Assembly (NCBI RefSeq): GCF_001262605.1
Contig: NZ_LGTC01000001.1
Span: forward strand, 5,466,001-5,530,000
Direction: 5' to 3'
Length of the DNA stretch: 64,000 nt
Source: Pseudobacteroides cellulosolvens ATCC 35603 = DSM 2933
GTDB taxonomy: Bacteria; Bacillota; Clostridia; Acetivibrionales; DSM-2933
In this document: piece by piece, positions 60,748 to 64,000 of the stretch
How the letters are laid out: the number at the start of each line of letters is the position of its first letter
Numbering within the stretch: position 1 is the first letter of the stretch
Notes under the pieces: model-generated
The model's database searches: none
The model's input: only the letters and a program-made list of their open reading frames with translations
Told to the model about the DNA's origin: nothing
Made by a program: the position numbers and the translations under genes

Positions 60748-61574
60748 TTGTCGGCACCCCTTTCTATCTTTTGATATATTTCCTTAAACTTACTCTTCCA
60801 ATCTCCATTATTCTCTACGGGAAGAATACCGTTTGAATACGCCCCAGCGATTTCCTGTGAATATGGTATTTCCATAAGAACCTCAATATGATTTCCCTTA
60901 CAATACTCTTGGACACTTTGATTATCCTTCGATGCCTTATTCACCACTACACCAAAAGGAATTCCCATCTTTCTTATGAGCTGTACGGCGATTTTCAAAT
61001 CATGAAGTCCGAAAGGTGTTGGTTCTGTAACAAGAATACAATAATCACAGCCGTCAACAGACTGTACAACCGTACAGGATGCACCTGGAGAACAATCTAA
61101 AATAACCGTCATATCGTTTCTTAATCTTTTTTTTAATTCACGTATAACTGGTATACTAATAGGTTCTCCGATATTCAATCTCCCTTGAAGAAAGGTATTA
61201 TTGCCGTTTATCTCTATAACCCCGGTTTCTCTGTACACTTCCCTGATTGCTTCATGAGGACAGGCAATCAGGCATGCACCGCAGTGATGGCAAATTTCCG
61301 GAAAAACCAGAACCTTTCCTTTTACTACAGCAATAGCATGGAATTGGCACGCTTTACCGCAGTTACCGCAACCATTGCACTTCAATGTATCAGCTTCAGG
61401 GACAAGAACATTAACGGGAATTGTATCCTTTATTTCCGGTCTCAGAAAAACCCATCCGTTTGGTTCTTCTACATCACAATCCACATATTGGCATCTGTCA
61501 ATTGATAATGCAAGACTTGCAGATACGGTTGTCTTTCCCGTTCCTCCTTTACCGCTTAAGACCGCAATCTTCAT
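60744..61574 (-). CDS. MinD-family ATPase with inserted two-cluster ferredoxin domain, copy 1
   Basis: 276 residues, same design as the next gene: P-loop GKGGTGKTT, ferredoxin insert with CNGCGNCGKAC and CHHCGACLIAC, switch DCSPGASC, and NKASKDN. The two copies are diverged, so they probably form a heterodimer, as proposed for the ORP ATPases. Overlaps by 4 nt with both neighbours, which implies translational coupling and fixed stoichiometry. Confidence 0.88.
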   Translation of the reverse strand: MKIAVLSGKGGTGKTTVSASLALSIDRCQYVDCDVEEPNGWVFLRPEIKDTIPVNVLVPEADTLKCNGCGNCGKACQFHAIAVVKGKVLVFPEICHHCGACLIACPHEAIREVYRETGVIEINGNNTFLQGRLNIGEPISIPVIRELKKRLRNDMTVILDCSPGASCTVVQSVDGCDYCILVTEPTPFGLHDLKIAVQLIRKMGIPFGVVVNKASKDNQSVQEYCKGNHIEVLMEIPYSQEIAGAYSNGILPVENNGDWKSKFKEIYQKIERGADK

Positions 61575-61945
61575 TTCCGGCCTCCCTGCATTCCGTAATG
61601 TTCAGGAACGGTTGTATCAATTTTATCAAGCAATCCTTTATTTAATTTCTCCAAATTTTCCTTTAGGGAAACTGCCGTTCCCCTATATATATCAATCTCG
61701 GCAGTCTTTAATACATTCATGGCATTTGGCCCCACATTTCCCGTAATAACAGCCTTTACCCCTTTATCAACCATCAACTGTGCTGAAGTAATTCCCGCTC
61801 CGCCTCCGGAATCAGCCGCAGAGTTTTCAATAATTTCAAACTTCATTGTTTCAGTATCTGCAATTGCAAAATATGCAGCCCTTCCAAACCTAGGGTCCAT
61901 TATGCTATCTGATGAATTTCCATTTGAAGATAAACATATTTTCAT
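61571..61945 (-). CDS. NifX/NifB-type cofactor-binding protein, first copy
   Basis: About 124 residues. MKICLSSNGNSSDSIMDPRF and GAGITSAQLMVDKGVKAVIT show the Nitro_FeMo-Co fold. No cysteine cluster, as in NifX and ORP, whose cluster is held non-covalently. AAAGGAG lies 11 nt before the ATG at 61945. First gene of the operon; a regulated promoter lies 60-90 nt upstream. ORP-like function is inferred from the neighbourhood. Confidence 0.87.
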   Translation of the reverse strand: MKICLSSNGNSSDSIMDPRFGRAAYFAIADTETMKFEIIENSAADSGGGAGITSAQLMVDKGVKAVITGNVGPNAMNVLKTAEIDIYRGTAVSLKENLEKLNKGLLDKIDTTVPEHYGMQGGRK

Positions 61946-61989
61946 TATAACAACATCTCCTTTTGTAATATCCAATTTTAATTATAAGC

Positions 61990-62033
61990 CTATGCCCATA
62001 ATAAATTTTATTCTTATTTTGGGCATATGTCAA
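61990..62033 (-). promoter_or_regulatory. Promoter/operator of the NifX-MinD operon (regulon site 3)
   Basis: Minus strand: TTGACA (62033-62028), a 17-nt spacer beginning TATGCCCA, then TAAAAT (62010-62005). The inverted half-site TGGGCATA (61991-61998) lies just after the -10, so two half-sites bracket it. TGGGCATATGTCAA (62020-62033, plus) is identical to sites 1 and 2. Confidence 0.82.
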
Positions 62034-62045
62034 TTATTTTATGAC

Positions 62046-62076
62046 AAAAAAAATGCACTCTGAATTGTAGAGTGCA
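62046..62076 (-). terminator. Terminator of hydE
   Basis: TGCACTCT (62054-62061) pairs with AGAGTGCA (62069-62076), followed by eight U on the minus strand. Confidence 0.9.
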
Positions 62077-62125
62077 CTAAAATATCCAAAAGAAGTACTG
62101 AAATTCTTTCTCGTAATTCATATAA

Positions 62126-63175
62126 TTATATTTTAACCGTCCTAATACGCCCTCCAAAATGTTTCCCTACTACTCTGCCCTCCTTTGATATCAAACACTT
62201 TATCACATTAATCTGATTTTCAAGAGTTTCTACTTTGTCTCCTTTTCCAGGATATATAGCATAAAGCTTTTTATAATCATCTATCCCCATATTTGGCATA
62301 ATAACATTTGCACCACAGCCTAATCCTTTTCTGTAACCATCATCCGCCTTAACTCCAAGAGCTGTTGTTACAGGCATATTTATATCTGGCATAAGCAGTC
62401 TTGCCAATGCCATCATCTTTAATACAGTTTCAACATTGCCTTCTGCTTCATATTCAAGGGGTGTGCCTTTGCATGGAATAAAAGGCCCCATCCCGATCAT
62501 GTCGGCATCAATTTTCTTAAAAAACAAAAGGTCTTCTGCTAACATTTCAGGTGTCTGACCCGGAAGCCCTATCAAGCAACCTGTACCTGTCTCATAGCCA
62601 AGTTCTTTTAAGTCATAGAGACATCTTACCCTGTTTTTATAACTCATCCGCGGATGCAAGCTCTCATACAGTTTTTCATTACTTGTTTCGATACGTAAAA
62701 GATACCTGTCTGCCCCAGCATGTTTAAGGGCTGTATAGTCATTTCTGGATAGTTCACCTACACTCAGAGTTACTGCTGTACCCATATCTTTAATTTTATC
62801 AACTATTTTGCATAGGTCATTTACTGTAAAGAACTTATCCTCACCACTCTGAAGCACTATTGTTTTCAATCCGTATTTTACCGCATTTGCTGCACATTCA
62901 ATAACCTCCCCAGGCTCCATCCTGTATCTCTTTATTCCACTGTTTGCTGCCCTAAGGCCACAGTAAAAACAAGTCCTGCAGCAGAAGTTGCTGAATTCAA
63001 TCAAGCCTCTTAAGTATACATCATCACCTACAAACTTCTTTCTTACCCGGTCTGCAGCAGTATAAAGTATAGGGACATCTTTACATTCCAAAAGTTCAGC
63101 CAGACTGTTTTTATCAAGTTCATGCTCATTTTCAAGTGTATTTACGAGCATATCTAATTTCAATATATCCTTCAT
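62126..63175 (-). CDS. hydE: [FeFe]-hydrogenase maturase HydE, radical SAM
   Basis: 349 residues. EFSNFCCRTCFYCGLR holds the radical SAM cysteines Cys65, Cys69 and Cys72. GLKTIVLQSGED, TLSVGELSRNDYTALKHAGAD and RIETSNEKLYE match HydE, which makes part of the H-cluster dithiolate bridge. The related PylB and MqnC groups fit less well. AAGGGG precedes the ATG at 63175. HydF, HydG and the hydrogenase are not in the window. It has its own terminator. Confidence 0.9.
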   Translation of the reverse strand: MKDILKLDMLVNTLENEHELDKNSLAELLECKDVPILYTAADRVRKKFVGDDVYLRGLIEFSNFCCRTCFYCGLRAANSGIKRYRMEPGEVIECAANAVKYGLKTIVLQSGEDKFFTVNDLCKIVDKIKDMGTAVTLSVGELSRNDYTALKHAGADRYLLRIETSNEKLYESLHPRMSYKNRVRCLYDLKELGYETGTGCLIGLPGQTPEMLAEDLLFFKKIDADMIGMGPFIPCKGTPLEYEAEGNVETVLKMMALARLLMPDINMPVTTALGVKADDGYRKGLGCGANVIMPNMGIDDYKKLYAIYPGKGDKVETLENQINVIKCLISKEGRVVGKHFGGRIRTVKI

Positions 63176-63243
63176 ATTTTCTAACCCCTTATATCCCTTT
63201 CTCCTTGCTCCATACTGTTTATGTATCATTTAAGCAAAAAACC

Positions 63244-63384
63244 CTAATCACGAGCACAGATTGGCTCTTGTTTAAGGTTTCTCTTCCATAAAATCAAAGC
63301 TTCCTCTGTATTGGAAATATCCTCAACATTAGAACACTCATAGCTCCATCTTCTTCCTCTCAACAAGTCTGGCCTTGAGGTCAA
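63244..63384 (-). CDS. Possible 46-residue ORF in frame after the SCIFF maturase stop
   Basis: TTG at 63384 with AAGGA 8 nt upstream, reading TSRPDLLRGRRWSYECSNVE then DISNTEEALILWKRNL, stop at 63244. It is in the same frame as the maturase, separated by a single TAG and three codons, so it could also be a former or readthrough C-terminal extension. No family recognised. Confidence 0.35.
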   Translation of the reverse strand: MTSRPDLLRGRRWSYECSNVEDISNTEEALILWKRNLKQEPICARD

Positions 63385-63396
63385 AGCATTATCCTT

Positions 63397-64000
63397 CTAT
63401 TTGTTGTTATATTCATTTTGAATCGATTTACATGCTTCAATCATGATTGCACATTCAATCCGTTTTCTTTGCATCTCGCAAGCAGTTTCCTCCGGCTTCA
63501 AAATATCACCATTAGAATAGTAAGAGTTTGCATGGCAGCCTCCGGAGCAGTATAGCTTTGCCCAGCATTTACGGCACTCATCCTTTATAAATATATTGGC
63601 TTCTCCGAACCGTTTTCGCACGCCCTCATTGTTTAAACCAGAATTAATGTTACCCACTTTAAATTCAGGCTGTCCGACGAACTGGTGACACGGATATAAA
63701 TCCCCCTCCGGTGTAACTGCAAAGTATTCATTACCTGCACCACAGGCTGTAATCCTTTTATACAGGCATGGACCATCATACAGGTTTATATTGAAGTGAT
63801 AGAATCGAAAGGGCTTTCCTTGTTTTATCCTCTCAATGTATGTACTTGCCAACTCCTCATATTCTTTTTGTATATCCTTTAAATGCTCCTTACGGATATG
63901 AAAATCCTCTCCAGCACCTACAACCGGCTCTACTGATATTTCATCAAAGCCAAGGTCGGCTAAATGAAAAACATCCTTTGAGAAATCAAGATTCTTTGCA
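63397..64000 (-). CDS. SCIFF-peptide thioether maturase (radical SAM/SPASM), C-terminal part
   Basis: The frame is open to the window edge (about 200 codons). DLGFDEISVEPVVGAGEDFH and RKEHLKDIQKEYEELA precede a SPASM-type domain with CGAGNEYFAVTPEGDLYPCH, then CRKCWAKLYCSGGCHANSY and ETACEMQRKRIECA, which match the maturase of the six-Cys-in-45 (SCIFF) peptide, CLI_3235 family. It installs Cys-thioether bonds. The SCIFF peptide gene normally lies just upstream, beyond the window. hydE is the next gene downstream. Confidence 0.85.
   Translation of the reverse strand, partial: AKNLDFSKDVFHLADLGFDEISVEPVVGAGEDFHIRKEHLKDIQKEYEELASTYIERIKQGKPFRFYHFNINLYDGPCLYKRITACGAGNEYFAVTPEGDLYPCHQFVGQPEFKVGNINSGLNNEGVRKRFGEANIFIKDECRKCWAKLYCSGGCHANSYYSNGDILKPEETACEMQRKRIECAIMIEACKSIQNEYNNK

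Overview
The window looks like chromosomal DNA of an anaerobic, low-G+C, cellulosome-forming clostridium of the Acetivibrio / Hungateiclostridium / Pseudobacteroides kind. The basis is a CBM3 scaffoldin with four type II cohesins, a dockerin-bearing GH9 cellulase, an SLH-anchored surface protein, an [FeFe]-hydrogenase maturase (HydE), a SCIFF-peptide maturase and AT-rich sequence with clear Shine-Dalgarno sites. Species cannot be fixed from the sequence alone. I saw no rRNA, tRNA, CRISPR array, prophage or intact insertion sequence.

Layout. 1-3.2 kb: partial FAD oxidoreductase, helical-bundle protein, L,D-transpeptidase, PRMT-like methyltransferase and an iron-sulfur flavoprotein whose start codon appears to be ATC. 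3.2-10 kb: secreted scaffoldin, cysteine synthase family enzyme, ComFB-like protein, tandem DUF2167 protein. 10-15 kb: an attenuator-like leader, then a MutS2-family ATPase without Smr domain in one operon with a three-gene ABC-2 exporter. 15-20 kb: MacAB-like efflux operon whose lipoprotein adaptor has a very long coiled coil. 20.5-28 kb: two beta-propeller-like membrane proteins and a 1439-residue LRR-WG-LRR-SLH surface protein. 28-35 kb: small accessory genes and several gene remnants. 35-42 kb: GH9 enzyme with X module and type II dockerin, small stress genes, secreted esterase. 42-52 kb: Mef-like MFS exporter behind a uORF/terminator leader, a run of GyrI-like ligand-binding proteins, DNA glycosylase, hydrolase, radical SAM protein and more remnants. 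52-57 kb: Zn/Mn ABC importer, DUF89 protein, flavin reductase, thioesterase. 57-62 kb: NifX / MinD-ferredoxin / NifU / Fur / DUF134 / DUF5320 cluster resembling the Desulfovibrio ORP locus. 62-64 kb: HydE and partial SCIFF maturase.

How the parts work together. The scaffoldin has type II cohesins but no surface anchor, so it should nucleate cell-free cellulosomes. The GH9 enzyme carries an X-dockerin II of the type that binds such cohesins, so it may plug into this scaffold without a primary scaffoldin. In the iron-sulfur cluster, three transcription units share one promoter/operator arrangement: TTGACA overlapping TATGCCCA, a 17-bp spacer, a good -10, and a further copy of the half-site downstream. 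This defines a candidate local regulon.

Other signals beyond plain gene content: four copies of a roughly 55-bp repeat, each just upstream of a minus-strand gene start; a duplicated promoter/operator block placed before two GyrI-like genes; hairpins that enclose or touch Shine-Dalgarno sites; and about nine short gene remnants (VOC, histidine phosphatase, DUF2310, effector-binding gene, ParE toxin, flavodoxin, nitroreductase/MORN chimera, trpB, mrp).
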